Source of the DNA: Oryzibacter oryziterrae
GTDB lineage: Bacteria > Pseudomonadota > Alphaproteobacteria > Rhizobiales > Pleomorphomonadaceae
Assembly: GCF_021864535.1 (NCBI RefSeq)
Contig: NZ_JAKJIC010000011.1
Coordinates: 112,071-176,070, forward strand
Length of the DNA: 64,000 nt
Direction: 5' to 3'
Both the position numbers and the translations under genes were made by a program. The notes below the pieces were generated by a model that was not told the DNA's origin, did no database searches, and was given only the letters and a program-made list of their open reading frames with translations. Shown here piece after piece: positions 28,400 through 39,813 of this stretch (position 1 is its first letter; each line of letters opens with the position of its first letter).

Positions 28400-28430
28400 G
28401 GCGCGCCAAGCTATTGGCGGCGCGCCGTTT
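28400..28430 (+). terminator. Possible weak terminator after ispB
   Basis: GGCGCGCC at 28400-28407 and again at 28419-28426 is self-complementary, so the two copies can pair over an 11-base loop, followed by GTTT. The T-run is short, so this is a weak call. Confidence 0.4.
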
Positions 28431-28606
28431 CCGCTTGCGCGTTCGCGCCGGTGTTCCGGCACCGCCCAGCCGTTCAGAGATTGAATCACCCAGAGTCAAC
28501 GAACGCTCCTAACCTGTTGAATATATTATACTTCAGGTCGAAGCTCAGTCTTTGATTCAAGTGCGACCCGCCGGGCGGAGGTTGCCCACCCGGCGGCCAT
28601 GTGAGG

Positions 28607-29632
28607 TCAGCCCTTCTCGTCGACCCCGGCCTCGCCGAAGGTGGCCATACCGTTGTGAGTATCGGCAGCGGCGCGCACGATGGCACCGGCAATGGCCGCA
28701 CCCGTGCCTTCGCCAAGGCGGAGATTGAAGTCGACGACGGGTTCCTTGCCCATGCGGGCGATCACGTCGCGATGGGCGCCCTCGACCGAGGCATGGCCGA
28801 TCAGCACATGCTCAACCGCGCGCGGATCGATGGCGTGCAGGATGGCGATGGCTGCTGTCGCCACATAGCCGTCGGCGATCACCGGGATGCGCTGGTGGCG
28901 CGCGGCCACCACGGCGCCGACCATGGCAGCGATCTCGCGACCACCAACCCGGCGCAGCACCTCAAGGCCGTCGCGCGGACTGTCGCCGAGGCGGGCCACG
29001 GCGGCAGTCACGGCGGCGCGCTTGCGCTCGAGGCCGGCGTCGTCGACACCGGTGCCGCGACCGATCCAGTCGGCAGCGGTGCCGCCGTAGAGGGCGTGAT
29101 AGATGGCGGCGGCGACCGTGGTGTTGCCGATGCCCATTTCGCCGATCATCATCAGGTCCATGCCGTCGGCCGCCGCTTCCATGCCGTAGGCCATGGTGGC
29201 GGCACAGCCGGCTTCGTCGAAGGCGTCCTGTTCGGTGATGTCCGGCGTCGGCACGTCGAGCGCCAGCTCGAAGACACGCAGGCCGAAGTTGAAGCTCTTG
29301 CACATCTGGTTGATGGCCGCGCCGCCAGCGGAGAAGTTGGCCACCATTTGATGGGTCACGGAAGCGGGAAAGGCCGACACGCCCTTGGCGGCAACGCCGT
29401 GATTGGCGGCGAAGATGCAGACCATGGGCCGCTCGACCACGGGCTTGGACTTGCCCTGGTGGGCCGCCAGCCATTCGGCATAGGATTCGAGCTTGCCGAG
29501 CGAACCGGCAGGCTTGGTGAGCATGGCGTCGCGCTTGCGCACGGCGGCCACCGCCTCCGCGTCAACCGGCGGCATCTTGGCGATCAGCGCACGGAAATCA
29601 TCAAACGGGCTGCCGGATCTGGCGTGGCTCAT
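28607..29632 (-). CDS. cobT: Nicotinate-nucleotide--dimethylbenzimidazole phosphoribosyltransferase
   Basis: A 341-residue CobT (EC 2.4.2.21), which makes alpha-ribazole phosphate for the lower ligand of cobalamin. Landmarks: KPAGSLGKLESYAEWLA, FAANHGVAAKGVSAFPASVT, IGEMGIGNTTVAAAIYHAL and the late LRLGEGTGAAIAGAIV, which contains the catalytic Glu region. It is divergent from cobS with only 71 bases between the starts, too little for a cobalamin riboswitch. Confidence 0.96.
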   Translation of the reverse strand: MSHARSGSPFDDFRALIAKMPPVDAEAVAAVRKRDAMLTKPAGSLGKLESYAEWLAAHQGKSKPVVERPMVCIFAANHGVAAKGVSAFPASVTHQMVANFSAGGAAINQMCKSFNFGLRVFELALDVPTPDITEQDAFDEAGCAATMAYGMEAAADGMDLMMIGEMGIGNTTVAAAIYHALYGGTAADWIGRGTGVDDAGLERKRAAVTAAVARLGDSPRDGLEVLRRVGGREIAAMVGAVVAARHQRIPVIADGYVATAAIAILHAIDPRAVEHVLIGHASVEGAHRDVIARMGKEPVVDFNLRLGEGTGAAIAGAIVRAAADTHNGMATFGEAGVDEKG

Positions 29633-29703
29633 GGCGACTCTCCCAACTACTACATTTAGGGTGGGTTCTATACAGGAGCCGGCTTTCGCCCTACAAATAG
29701 AGA

Positions 29704-30492
29704 ATGTCGTTACGCACTGTTCTTATCCGAATTGCCGATCTGGCCGCCTGCTTGCGGTTCTTCTCGCGCCTGCCGATTCCGCGCCTCATGGCGCTCGACG
29801 ATCCGATGGCTCCGCCCGCCCTGCCGCGGGCCGCAGCCATGATTCCCATTGCCGGATCGATCATCGCACTGCCCGCGGCATTGCTGCTGGCGCTCCTCGC
29901 CATCACCTCGCTGCCGCCGCTGGCCATCGGCTTCCTTGCGGTGGCTGTACTGGTCACACCGACCGGCGGGCTGCATGAAGACGGCTTGGCCGACACCGCG
30001 GATGGCTTGTTCGGCGGGCACGACAAGGAACGCCGACTTGCCATCATGAAGGACAGCCGGATCGGAGCCTTTGGCGCGCTGGCCCTGATCGTGGTGCTGG
30101 GGCTGAAGGCGTCGCTGATCGGCGGCCTTGCAGAAACGGGTGCCTTCACGGCCTTTGCCGTTCTCTTGGGTGGCGCTGCCGTCAGCCGTCTGGCGGTGGT
30201 GGGCCTGTGGGCCGCCTTGCCGCCGGCGCGGTCCAATGGCCTCTCCGCTTCCTTCATGCGCCCGAACCAAACCGCCTTCGTGCAAGCTGCCATCGCCGCC
30301 CTCGCCGCCTGCCTTCCTGCCGTCTTCGTGCTTGATCCGGGCGACCTGCTGTTGGGGCTCGCCCTCGCGGCTGCGATCACGCTCGTCGTGGGGCTGTTGG
30401 CACGATCGAAGATCGGCGGACAGACCGGGGACATTCTCGGCGCGGTCCAGGTGCTGGCTGAAGCGGCGTTTCTGTTGGGTATCCTCGTATGA
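29704..30492 (+). CDS. cobS: Adenosylcobinamide-GDP ribazoletransferase
   Basis: A 262-residue polytopic membrane protein (EC 2.7.8.26) joining adenosylcobinamide-GDP and alpha-ribazole in the last step of cobalamin assembly. The Asp-rich active-site stretch is GGLHEDGLADTADGLFGG, followed by RRLAIMKDSRIGAFG; near the end SKIGGQTGDILGA is also typical. It is divergent from cobT and overlaps the following DUF1289 gene by 4 bases. Other cobalamin genes are not in the window. Confidence 0.95.
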   Translation: MSLRTVLIRIADLAACLRFFSRLPIPRLMALDDPMAPPALPRAAAMIPIAGSIIALPAALLLALLAITSLPPLAIGFLAVAVLVTPTGGLHEDGLADTADGLFGGHDKERRLAIMKDSRIGAFGALALIVVLGLKASLIGGLAETGAFTAFAVLLGGAAVSRLAVVGLWAALPPARSNGLSASFMRPNQTAFVQAAIAALAACLPAVFVLDPGDLLLGLALAAAITLVVGLLARSKIGGQTGDILGAVQVLAEAAFLLGILV

Positions 30493-30665
30493 GCGCAATC
30501 AAGTCGCCCTGCATCAAGGTCTGTGTCATCGACCCGGCTACCGAGGTGTGCCGCGGCTGTCGCCGCACGCTCGACGAGATCGCCAACTGGATCGTCATGA
30601 GCGCGGATGAACGAGATGTCATCCTGCGGCGCCTTGCCAAGGAGCGCAACGGAGACGACATATGA
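30489..30665 (+). CDS. DUF1289 small Cys-rich protein
   Basis: A 58-residue protein starting at ATG 30489 within the cobS stop (4-base overlap). The DUF1289 pattern is clear: SPCIKVCVIDPATEVCRGC, with two Cys pairs that could bind a metal or FeS unit, followed by RRTLDEIANW. Function unknown. In related genomes DUF1289 genes often sit beside a TIGR02281 aspartic protease, which matters for the next gene. Confidence 0.88.
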   Translation: MSAIKSPCIKVCVIDPATEVCRGCRRTLDEIANWIVMSADERDVILRRLAKERNGDDI

Positions 30666-30720
30666 GGCCTGAACCGGCTTCGGAAACTGCCGGTCGCTTC
30701 AGAAAGACAAGGCCCTGACC

Positions 30721-31026
30721 ATGCGGATCCCGGTTTTCGGCATAGCTCTCGTCCTGTTGGCCGCTTCGCTGCTGACGCTGCTGGTGTTCGGCAAGTCGCC
30801 TGCGATCCTCGGGCTGTCGCCTGACGACTTTGCCAGCGCCGGCTACCTCACGGTCTGGGGCTTGCTGGTTGCTTCGGCGCTGGTATTCGGTCGCCCGCGG
30901 ATCCACGCGCGGCTGTGGCACATCGCGGCTTGGCTGGCGATCTTCGCGGCGCTCGCCGCCGGCTACACCTACTTCCATCCGGAAGTCATGCATTTCGACC
31001 CGACGGCCGAGACGCGCTCGGCCTGA
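30721..31026 (+). CDS. Membrane protein resembling the N-terminal half of a TIGR02281 aspartic protease (truncated)
   Basis: A 101-residue protein with three predicted membrane segments: VFGIALVLLAASLLTLLVFG, AGYLTVWGLLVASALVFG and LWHIAAWLAIFAALAAGYTY. From memory this matches the membrane part that precedes the protease domain in TIGR02281-type retropepsin-like proteins (LSPDDFA, then AAWLAIFA.LAAGYTY). The protease part with its DTGAS motif is missing: the frame stops at 31026, and the BASS transporter gene ends 19 bases later on the other strand. It may be a remnant or a working small membrane protein. Confidence 0.6.
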   Translation: MRIPVFGIALVLLAASLLTLLVFGKSPAILGLSPDDFASAGYLTVWGLLVASALVFGRPRIHARLWHIAAWLAIFAALAAGYTYFHPEVMHFDPTAETRSA

Positions 31027-31044
31027 TCGGGCAAGGTCTGACGC

Positions 31045-32025
31045 TCAGTCCGTCACGCGTCGGGAGAACCGCGCTGCCAGCCAGGACACCATGACCAGCT
31101 GCAGGAAGTGGAACATCATGATCGGTGCGATCAGCAGGCCAAGGCTCGGCGTAGCGCCGAACACCACCTTGGCCAGCGGTGCGCCTGTGGCCAGCGACTT
31201 CTTGGAGCCGCAGAACTGACAGGCGATACGGTCGCGCATGTCGAAGCCGAGCAGGCTGCAGACCACGTCCATGACGGCGTAGACGATCAGGAACAGCGCA
31301 ACGCTCAGCGCGGCGATCTTCAAGACGTCGATCAGGTCGCCGGAGCTCCAGACGCCGGCGGCGACGCTGTCGCAGAAGGAGTTGTAGACGATCGCCAGGA
31401 TGGTCGTGCGGTCGGCGAGCTTCACCCAGCGCGCGTTGCGCTTGGCCCAGTCGGCCAGCCAGTGACGCGCGACCTGGCCGAGAATGATCGGCAGCAGCAC
31501 CAGCAGCGTCACCTTCAGGATCACCGGCATCAGCGGCATGTCGATGCCGTTGCGGCTCATGTACCAGCTCATCCAGATCGGCGTCAGGAACACGCCGAGG
31601 AAGCTCGACAGGGACGCGTTGAACACCGCCGCCGGCACGTTGCCGCGCGCAATGTTGGTCATCGCCACCGATGACGACACCGTGGACGGCAGTGCCGCCA
31701 CATAGAAGAAGCCGAGCCAGAGATCGTCGGACATCAGCCCGGGCACCAGCCAGCGCGCGACCAGCACGATCGCCGGAAAGAGCAGGAAGGTGGCCAGTTG
31801 CACGGCGATGTGCAGCTTCCACAGCATGATGCCGGCTTTCATCTTCTCGAACGAAAGGGTCAGGCCATAGAGGAAGAAGACGATCGAGACGCCGTAGGTG
31901 GTTGCATAGTCGAAATGCAGCACGCCGCCACTGACGCCCGGCGTCGGCCAGATCAGAGCCAGCGCGACCATGGCGACCAGGCCGATCAGGAAGGGATCGA
32001 TGTTAAGCTTGCGGAAGATGTTCAT
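31045..32025 (-). CDS. Bile acid:sodium symporter family transporter (YfeH-like)
   Basis: About 326 residues with ten hydrophobic segments, of the YfeH-like branch of the BASS family. Typical stretches: FDYATTYGVSIVFFLYGLTL, AALPSTVSSSVAMTNIARGN, where the crossing helix lies, and GVFLTPIWMSWYM. It probably imports or exports an organic anion with sodium; the substrate is unknown. ATG 32025 is used; GTG 32034 overlapping the dusA stop (GTGA) is equally possible. It follows dusA on the same strand. Confidence 0.87.
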   Translation of the reverse strand: MNIFRKLNIDPFLIGLVAMVALALIWPTPGVSGGVLHFDYATTYGVSIVFFLYGLTLSFEKMKAGIMLWKLHIAVQLATFLLFPAIVLVARWLVPGLMSDDLWLGFFYVAALPSTVSSSVAMTNIARGNVPAAVFNASLSSFLGVFLTPIWMSWYMSRNGIDMPLMPVILKVTLLVLLPIILGQVARHWLADWAKRNARWVKLADRTTILAIVYNSFCDSVAAGVWSSGDLIDVLKIAALSVALFLIVYAVMDVVCSLLGFDMRDRIACQFCGSKKSLATGAPLAKVVFGATPSLGLLIAPIMMFHFLQLVMVSWLAARFSRRVTD

Positions 32026-32030
32026 GAGGA

Positions 32031-33017
32031 TCACGCTGCCTTGCGCCTGACGATGGACGCGAGGGCCGCGTCGAGAACTTCAAAACCGGCGCCATCCTTG
32101 ATTGCGCCTTCGGTGAGAATGCGGCGCCAGCCGCGCGCTCCGGGCACCCCATGGAAGAGACCCAGCATATGGCGGGTGAAGGCGCTGAGCTTGCCGCCGT
32201 CCGCGATGTGTTCGGCAATGAAGGGCCGCAACCGTTCGATCGCCTCGAAGAGGTCCACGTCCTCGCGCTCTTCGCCATAGATCTCGCGATCGACGCGCGC
32301 GAGCAGCGCCGGCTCGTGATAGGCGGCACGGCCAAGCATCACCCCATCGAGGCTTTCCAGCAGCGACTTGGCAACCTCAAGATCGACGATGCCGCCGTTG
32401 ATGCCGATGAACACGTCTGGATAGCGTGCCTTCAGACGCTTCACCCGCTCATAGTCGAGGGGCGGAATGTCGCGGTTTTCCTTGGGGCTGAGGCCCTTGA
32501 GCCAGGCCTTGCGCGCGTGCACCCAGAGCGCATCGACGCCGGCCGCGATGCACTTGTCGGCAATGGCGTCGAGCGCGGGCTCGGGGTCCTGCTCGTCGAC
32601 GCCGATGCGGCACTTCACCGTCACGGGGACGGACACCGCCGCCTTCATCGCCGCGACGCAGTCGGCCACGAGTTCGGGCTCCAGCATCAGACAGGCGCCG
32701 AAGCGGCCCGATTGGACCCGATCGGACGGGCAGCCGACGTTGAGGTTGATTTCGTCATAGCCCCAGTCTTCGCCAACCTTGGCGGCCAGCGCCAGTTCGG
32801 CCGGATCGGAGCCCCCCAACTGCAGCGCCACGGGATGCTCGACGGCGGAGAAGTCCAGGAGCTTCTTGCGATCACCATGCTTGATCGCGGCCGAGGTAAC
32901 CATCTCCGTATAGAGAAGCGCGCGCGAGGACAGCAGCCGATGGAAGACACGACAGTTGCGGTCGGTCCATTCCATCATCGGCGCGACGGCGAATTTATGA
33001 GCTTGGTATCTGGACAT
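32031..33017 (-). CDS. dusA: tRNA-dihydrouridine(20/20a) synthase
   Basis: A 328-residue DusA from ATG 33017; ATG 33032 is another option, and the frame further up lacks similarity. It starts with FAVAPMMEWTDRNCRVFHRL, the FMN-binding motif; the catalytic Cys is in SGRFGACLMLEPELV, preceded by INLNVGCPSDRVQ. Also present: VKCRIGVDEQD and the Arg/His segment WVHARKAWLKGLSPKENR specific for DusA. It reduces U20/U20a of tRNA with NADPH. Confidence 0.94.
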   Translation of the reverse strand: MSRYQAHKFAVAPMMEWTDRNCRVFHRLLSSRALLYTEMVTSAAIKHGDRKKLLDFSAVEHPVALQLGGSDPAELALAAKVGEDWGYDEINLNVGCPSDRVQSGRFGACLMLEPELVADCVAAMKAAVSVPVTVKCRIGVDEQDPEPALDAIADKCIAAGVDALWVHARKAWLKGLSPKENRDIPPLDYERVKRLKARYPDVFIGINGGIVDLEVAKSLLESLDGVMLGRAAYHEPALLARVDREIYGEEREDVDLFEAIERLRPFIAEHIADGGKLSAFTRHMLGLFHGVPGARGWRRILTEGAIKDGAGFEVLDAALASIVRRKAA

Positions 33018-33206
33018 GCCGTCTTGTGCCATTGGGCGCCGGCTTGTGCAAGGCGCCCCGCCTTCGACAGAATGTGATTGCATGCAGTTCGTTTCCCGCA
33101 TTCTCTTCCGAACCCGAGTGTGATAGCCGTGACGCCGGCTCAAGGCGTGTCATTCGCCCTCCTCGCCGGACCTCCCCGGCCGCCCTTCTCGGATCAGACA
33201 AACTTC

Positions 33207-34109
33207 ATGCGCGGCGTCCTCGTTTCCTTCCGGCACGAACTGATGATCGTGTCGGCCACCCTGCTTGCCGCGTTTGGCTGGTTCTTCTCCCTCAACTCGC
33301 TCAGCGAAATGCCGCCGATGCTGTTCGTCGGCGTGCGATTTCTGACAGCCGGCATCATCGTCGGCGTGGTCGGCAGGGTGAACTTGCGCGAGCTCGGTAT
33401 CCGGCAACCCTGGACCCTGGTGCCCGGCCTCTGCATCGGACTCGGCATGGCCTTCTGGGTGCTGGCGCTGGCGCGCGCCACCAATCTCGGCGTCGGTTCC
33501 TTCATCGGCGGCCTCGGCAATCTCCTGGCGCCGATCGTCGGGCTGATCCTGTTCCGCTGGCCGGTCAACCGCGCCACCTGGATGGCACTGGCCGTGGCGG
33601 CGGTGGGCATGGGCTTTCTGTTTCTGCATCAGGACGCGAAGCCGCAGCCGGCCGACTGGCTGTTTCTCGCGTCCGCCGTCGGCTTCTCGCTGAACTTCGT
33701 GATCAACACCCATCTGACCTCGGCGCGCTCGCCGGTGCTGTTGACCTCGGTGCAACTGGTGACGGCAGGTGTCTGCAATCTGGTGTTCTCGGCCCTTCTC
33801 GAAACCTGGCCGACACACATTCCCTCTTGGCCGGTGATCAGCTGGATGACCGCCAGCATCGTGCTGGCCACCAGCATGCGCTTCTTCATCCAGATCAAGG
33901 GACAGTCCGGCATCCCCGTCAGTCGATCGGCCTTGATCATGTGCCTCGAGCCGGTCTGGACAACGGCCATTGCCGCGCTCTGGCTGGGCACGCGCATGAA
34001 CCCGTCGCAGATGATCGGCTGCGGCCTCATCTTCTGCGCACTGGTGCTGCGCAGCCTTTCCGCCGATCGTCGACAGGCAGCATCGCAGTCCAGCCTGCAA
34101 AACGGCTGA
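33207..34109 (+). CDS. EamA/DMT-family transporter
   Basis: About 300 residues with ten membrane segments of the EamA (drug/metabolite transporter) type. Two EamA repeats are suggested by FVGVRFLTAGIIVGVVG...ARATNLGVGSFIGGLGNLLAP and the later ALIMCLEPVWTTAIAALWLG. ATG 33207 gives a clean first helix; the open frame reaches further upstream without similarity. The substrate cannot be predicted. It is divergent from dusA. Confidence 0.85.
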   Translation: MRGVLVSFRHELMIVSATLLAAFGWFFSLNSLSEMPPMLFVGVRFLTAGIIVGVVGRVNLRELGIRQPWTLVPGLCIGLGMAFWVLALARATNLGVGSFIGGLGNLLAPIVGLILFRWPVNRATWMALAVAAVGMGFLFLHQDAKPQPADWLFLASAVGFSLNFVINTHLTSARSPVLLTSVQLVTAGVCNLVFSALLETWPTHIPSWPVISWMTASIVLATSMRFFIQIKGQSGIPVSRSALIMCLEPVWTTAIAALWLGTRMNPSQMIGCGLIFCALVLRSLSADRRQAASQSSLQNG

Positions 34110-34218
34110 AAAGACCGGATCAGCGTGTGTCGTGGAATTTCACGGCGGCCTCTTACACTTTGCACAGCGATAGTCTAAGGCTGACCGGACTCACCCACGA
34201 TATCTTCAGGATTCTGCC

Positions 34219-35139
34219 GTGTCCGAGAACCCCGCCGACTATCTGCTGACCGTGCGCGACATGCTGCGCTATGCCGTTTCACGCTTCAATGAAGCGGAAC
34301 TGGAGTTCGGTCACGGCGTATCGGGGCTGGTGGACGATGCGGTCTATCTGATCCTCGAGACGCTGCATCTGCCGATCGACGAAGTGAATCCCTGGCTCGA
34401 TGCGCGCCTCACCGGCACCGAGCGGCAGCTGGTCGTCAACCGCATCGAGACGCGGGTGCAGACGCGCGTGCCCACGCCCTATCTGGTCAACAAGGCCTAT
34501 ATCCACGGCATCCCCTTCTATATCGATCAGCGCGTGATCGTGCCCCGGTCCTTCATCGGCGAGATCCTGTTTTCCGACCGCGTCGGACCGGAGAGCGGCT
34601 CGACGCTGATCCCCTCGCCGCTGCAGGTCGCGTCGGTGGCCGACATCTGCACCGGCTCGGGCTGTCTGGCGATCCTGGCGTCCATGGTGTTCCCCAACGC
34701 CGAGGTCGATGCTGTCGATCTCTCGCCGGAGGCACTTCAAGTGGCGGCAATCAACGTGGATCAGTTGGGCGACGGCCGCGTTCACCTCCATGAGGGCGAC
34801 CTGTTTGGCCCGCTGACCGGCCGCACCTACGACCTGATCATCACCAATCCGCCCTATGTCGATCAGGAGGCCATGGAAGCCTTGCCGCCGGAGTATCTCG
34901 CCGAGCCCTCCATGGCGCTCGATGGCGGCTTCGACGGCCTCGACATCGTCCGCCGCATCCTCGACAGCGCCGCACAGCATCTCAACCCGGGTGGCGGGCT
35001 GTTGTGCGAGATCGGCACCGGGCGCGAGATCCTGGAGCTCGACTATCCCGACCTGCCCTTCCTGTGGCTCGATACGGCCGAATCCGAAGGCGAGGTCTTC
35101 TGGCTCAATGCGGACGATCTGATTGCCCGGGCGCAATAA
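34219..35139 (+). CDS. prmB: Ribosomal protein L3 N5-glutamine methyltransferase PrmB
   Basis: A 306-residue HemK-family methyltransferase starting at GTG 34219. The N-terminal helical domain ends with VPTPYLVNKAYIHGIPFYID, followed by VIVPRSFIGEILF. SAM motif I is VADICTGSGCLAILAS, and the glutamine-methyltransferase signature is IITNPPYVDQEAM. These N-terminal segments fit PrmB rather than PrmC. It methylates a Gln of L3 during large-subunit assembly. Confidence 0.92.
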   Translation: MSENPADYLLTVRDMLRYAVSRFNEAELEFGHGVSGLVDDAVYLILETLHLPIDEVNPWLDARLTGTERQLVVNRIETRVQTRVPTPYLVNKAYIHGIPFYIDQRVIVPRSFIGEILFSDRVGPESGSTLIPSPLQVASVADICTGSGCLAILASMVFPNAEVDAVDLSPEALQVAAINVDQLGDGRVHLHEGDLFGPLTGRTYDLIITNPPYVDQEAMEALPPEYLAEPSMALDGGFDGLDIVRRILDSAAQHLNPGGGLLCEIGTGREILELDYPDLPFLWLDTAESEGEVFWLNADDLIARAQ

Positions 35140-35410
35140 GACCCATATTTCCGCATACCTGGAAGCCAAAACGCCGAACATCATGCACTAGGCGCATAAA
35201 TCACCTGCGATTTTTGCGTAAATTGCACGTGTGTGTCTTCTTGGATATGGACAGACGCTTTGCGTAAGGTCAAATCTCGCAGCACTGGCAAGCCATGAGT
35301 TCGTCGCCAGACGACTGTCATCCAGCCTGGCGCGATCGTTGACGCTGCCGTCGGGACCGTCCCCCGCAAGGATCGGTTTCCGCCACAGTGCGGTAAGACA
35401 AGAGATTTCG

Positions 35411-37867
<2,457 letters not shown>

Positions 37868-37888
37868 TCGGCAGGAAAAGACAGACAG

Positions 37889-37923
37889 AAAGGCCGGAGG
37901 CTCGATGCCTCCGGCCTTTTTCA
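37889..37923 (+). terminator. Intrinsic terminator after glgP
   Basis: AAAGGCCGGAGGC (37889-37901), a five-base loop, then GCCTCCGGCC and a TTTTT run. It sits 22 bases after the glgP stop, in the gap shared with the convergent permease gene. Confidence 0.88.
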
Positions 37924-37946
37924 TTTGTACTGCGCGCCACCGCAAG

Positions 37947-38762
37947 TCACGTCCGGATGACGAAGCCCTTAGCGATGTGGTTGCGCACGAAATAGATCAG
38001 CGCCACGCTCGGTAAAAGGGAGAAGACCGTCATGGCCATGACGAGGCCCATGTCGGTCTGAAAGCCGAACAGGGCAGTGATGGCCATGGTGATCGGCTTG
38101 CCTGCTGTTACCGTGAGGATGCGCGCGAAGACCACTTCGACCCAGGAAAAGATGAAGCAGAAGAAGGCAGCGACGCCGACGCCCGGCGCGATGGCAGGCA
38201 GCAGTTGCTTCAGAAAGAAGGAGGGCAGCGAGTGGCCATCGATGAAGGCGGTCTCGTCGAACTCGCGCGGGATCGCCGAGATGAAGCTTTCCAGGATCCA
38301 GATGGCGATGGGGACGTTGAAGAGGCAATGCACCAGGGCAATGCCCAAAGGCGAGTTGACCAGTCCGAACTGGGCAAACAGCACGAAGATGGGCAGCGAC
38401 AGCACCACCGGCGGGGTGATCCGGAAAGTCAGCAGCAGGAAGAAGAAGTGGCGGTCGCCGATGAAGGCGTAGCGTGAAAAGGCATAGGCGGCGGGCAGCG
38501 CCGTCAGAAGGCAGAGCGCCACGTTGAGACTGACGTAGACAAGCGAGTTGCCGATGGATGCCACCAGTTCCGGCGTGCGCGCGATGTTGAGATAGTTGAT
38601 CAGGCTGAAGCTGCCTTCGGCGATGCCGTCGCGTGGGATCGTCGAAGTAAAGCTGATCAGCACCGCCTCGCCGAGCGGCAGCAGGATGAAGACCACAGCG
38701 GCGGCCAGGGCCAGCCAGAAGCCGAAGCCTTGGCGTGGCTGGGACGAAGTTGCCAGGCTCAT
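37947..38762 (-). CDS. Carbohydrate ABC transporter permease, MalG type (glycerol GlpQ-like)
   Basis: A 271-residue binding-protein-dependent permease with six membrane segments. The EAA loop reads PREFDETAFIDGHSLPSFF, coupling to an ATPase. The C-terminal LIYFVRNHIAKGFVIRT resembles the glycerol importer subunit GlpQ of rhizobia (from memory). It overlaps the partner permease by 4 bases. The ATPase and binding protein expected for this system are absent from both sides, so it is an incomplete locus. Confidence 0.85.
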   Translation of the reverse strand: MSLATSSQPRQGFGFWLALAAAVVFILLPLGEAVLISFTSTIPRDGIAEGSFSLINYLNIARTPELVASIGNSLVYVSLNVALCLLTALPAAYAFSRYAFIGDRHFFFLLLTFRITPPVVLSLPIFVLFAQFGLVNSPLGIALVHCLFNVPIAIWILESFISAIPREFDETAFIDGHSLPSFFLKQLLPAIAPGVGVAAFFCFIFSWVEVVFARILTVTAGKPITMAITALFGFQTDMGLVMAMTVFSLLPSVALIYFVRNHIAKGFVIRT

Positions 38763-39634
38763 GCGCGCACCTCCCCGGAGAAGGCGCGGCGCCGTTCGGT
38801 GGCGGTGCGGAAGGCCCAGGCGATCGTCAGGATGATCAGGAAGTAGACGATGGAACGGGCTGCGGCCGATCCATAGTTATAGGCCTTGATGTCCTCGCCG
38901 AGGTCCAGTGACAGGAAGGTGGTGGCGTTGTTGGGGCCGCCGGCATTGATGGTGAAGGCTTCGGTGTAGATCATGAAGCTGTCGACGAAGCGGAGCAGCA
39001 GTGCGATGGAGAGCACGCCACCGATCTTGGGCAGCTCGATATAGCGAAACACGGCCCAGCGCGACGCGCCGTCGATGGCCGCCGCCTGGTAGTAGGGACC
39101 GGGAATGCCGGACAGACCGGCATAGGTGAGGATGATCACCAGGCCGAGCCAGTGCCAGGTGTCCATCACCACGATCAGCGTCCAGGTATGCAGGGCGTTG
39201 AACTTGTAGTCGAAACCGGCGCCAAGCCAGGCAAGCGCCCTGCCGACCGGCCCCGTGTGCGCGTCGACCAGCGATAGCCAGAGCACGGGGATCATGTTCC
39301 AGGGCACCACAAGCGGCACGGCGAACAGCATCAGCATGCCCGTCCGCAGCCGGCCAGCGCGTTGCAGCAGCAGCGCCAGCGCGATGCCGAGCGGGATCTG
39401 GACGCTGAGGACGATCGCGGAAAACAACAGGCTGCGCGCGAGGCTGAGGCCAAAGCGGCTCGATCCGAAGATTTCTTCATACCATTGCGTACCGACCCAA
39501 TAGGCCTGCTTCAGGATGAAGATATCGAAGAACGAATAGTTGAAGATGGTGACCAGCGGCACGATGCCGATGCAGAAGATGATCAGTCCGGCCGGGGCGA
39601 CAAGGAGCCATCCCCTGTTGTTGTATACCCGCAT
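38759..39634 (-). CDS. Carbohydrate ABC transporter permease, MalF type (glycerol GlpP-like)
   Basis: A 291-residue permease with six membrane segments; the N-terminus is RGWLLVAPAGLIIFCIGIVP, and the EAA loop is PYYQAAAIDGASRWAVFRYI. It pairs with the MalG-type gene just downstream. An alternative to glycerol is any sugar or polyol handled by the CUT1 class. An upstream gap of about 180 bases separates it from the macroglobulin gene, and neither an ATPase nor a binding protein is nearby; the ugp genes at 47602-51880 form a complete system of their own. Confidence 0.85.
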   Translation of the reverse strand: MRVYNNRGWLLVAPAGLIIFCIGIVPLVTIFNYSFFDIFILKQAYWVGTQWYEEIFGSSRFGLSLARSLLFSAIVLSVQIPLGIALALLLQRAGRLRTGMLMLFAVPLVVPWNMIPVLWLSLVDAHTGPVGRALAWLGAGFDYKFNALHTWTLIVVMDTWHWLGLVIILTYAGLSGIPGPYYQAAAIDGASRWAVFRYIELPKIGGVLSIALLLRFVDSFMIYTEAFTINAGGPNNATTFLSLDLGEDIKAYNYGSAAARSIVYFLIILTIAWAFRTATERRRAFSGEVRA

Positions 39635-39813
39635 GCCCTCCTCCCGCGCCGATCCTCCCGAAGGGCCATCCCCAAGCCCTCCCCTCGACGCCTGCGGACA
39701 TCCTTGCAGATCCAGGATGCTTTAAAAAGATCGTCTCCGCATCAAATCTAGCAAAAATGCGTAGGGCGGACCCGAGGCCCGCCCTGCTGGTCGTTTCTAT
39801 TTGAGGCCGGCGC

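Noticed and set aside
28601..29659. 352-codon plus-strand frame opposite cobT
   Set aside because: Shadow of cobT; the minus-strand protein has full CobT motifs.
29633..29703. Possible cobalamin riboswitch between cobT and cobS
   Set aside because: The gap is only 71 bases; a B12 riboswitch needs about 200, and no B12-box was seen.
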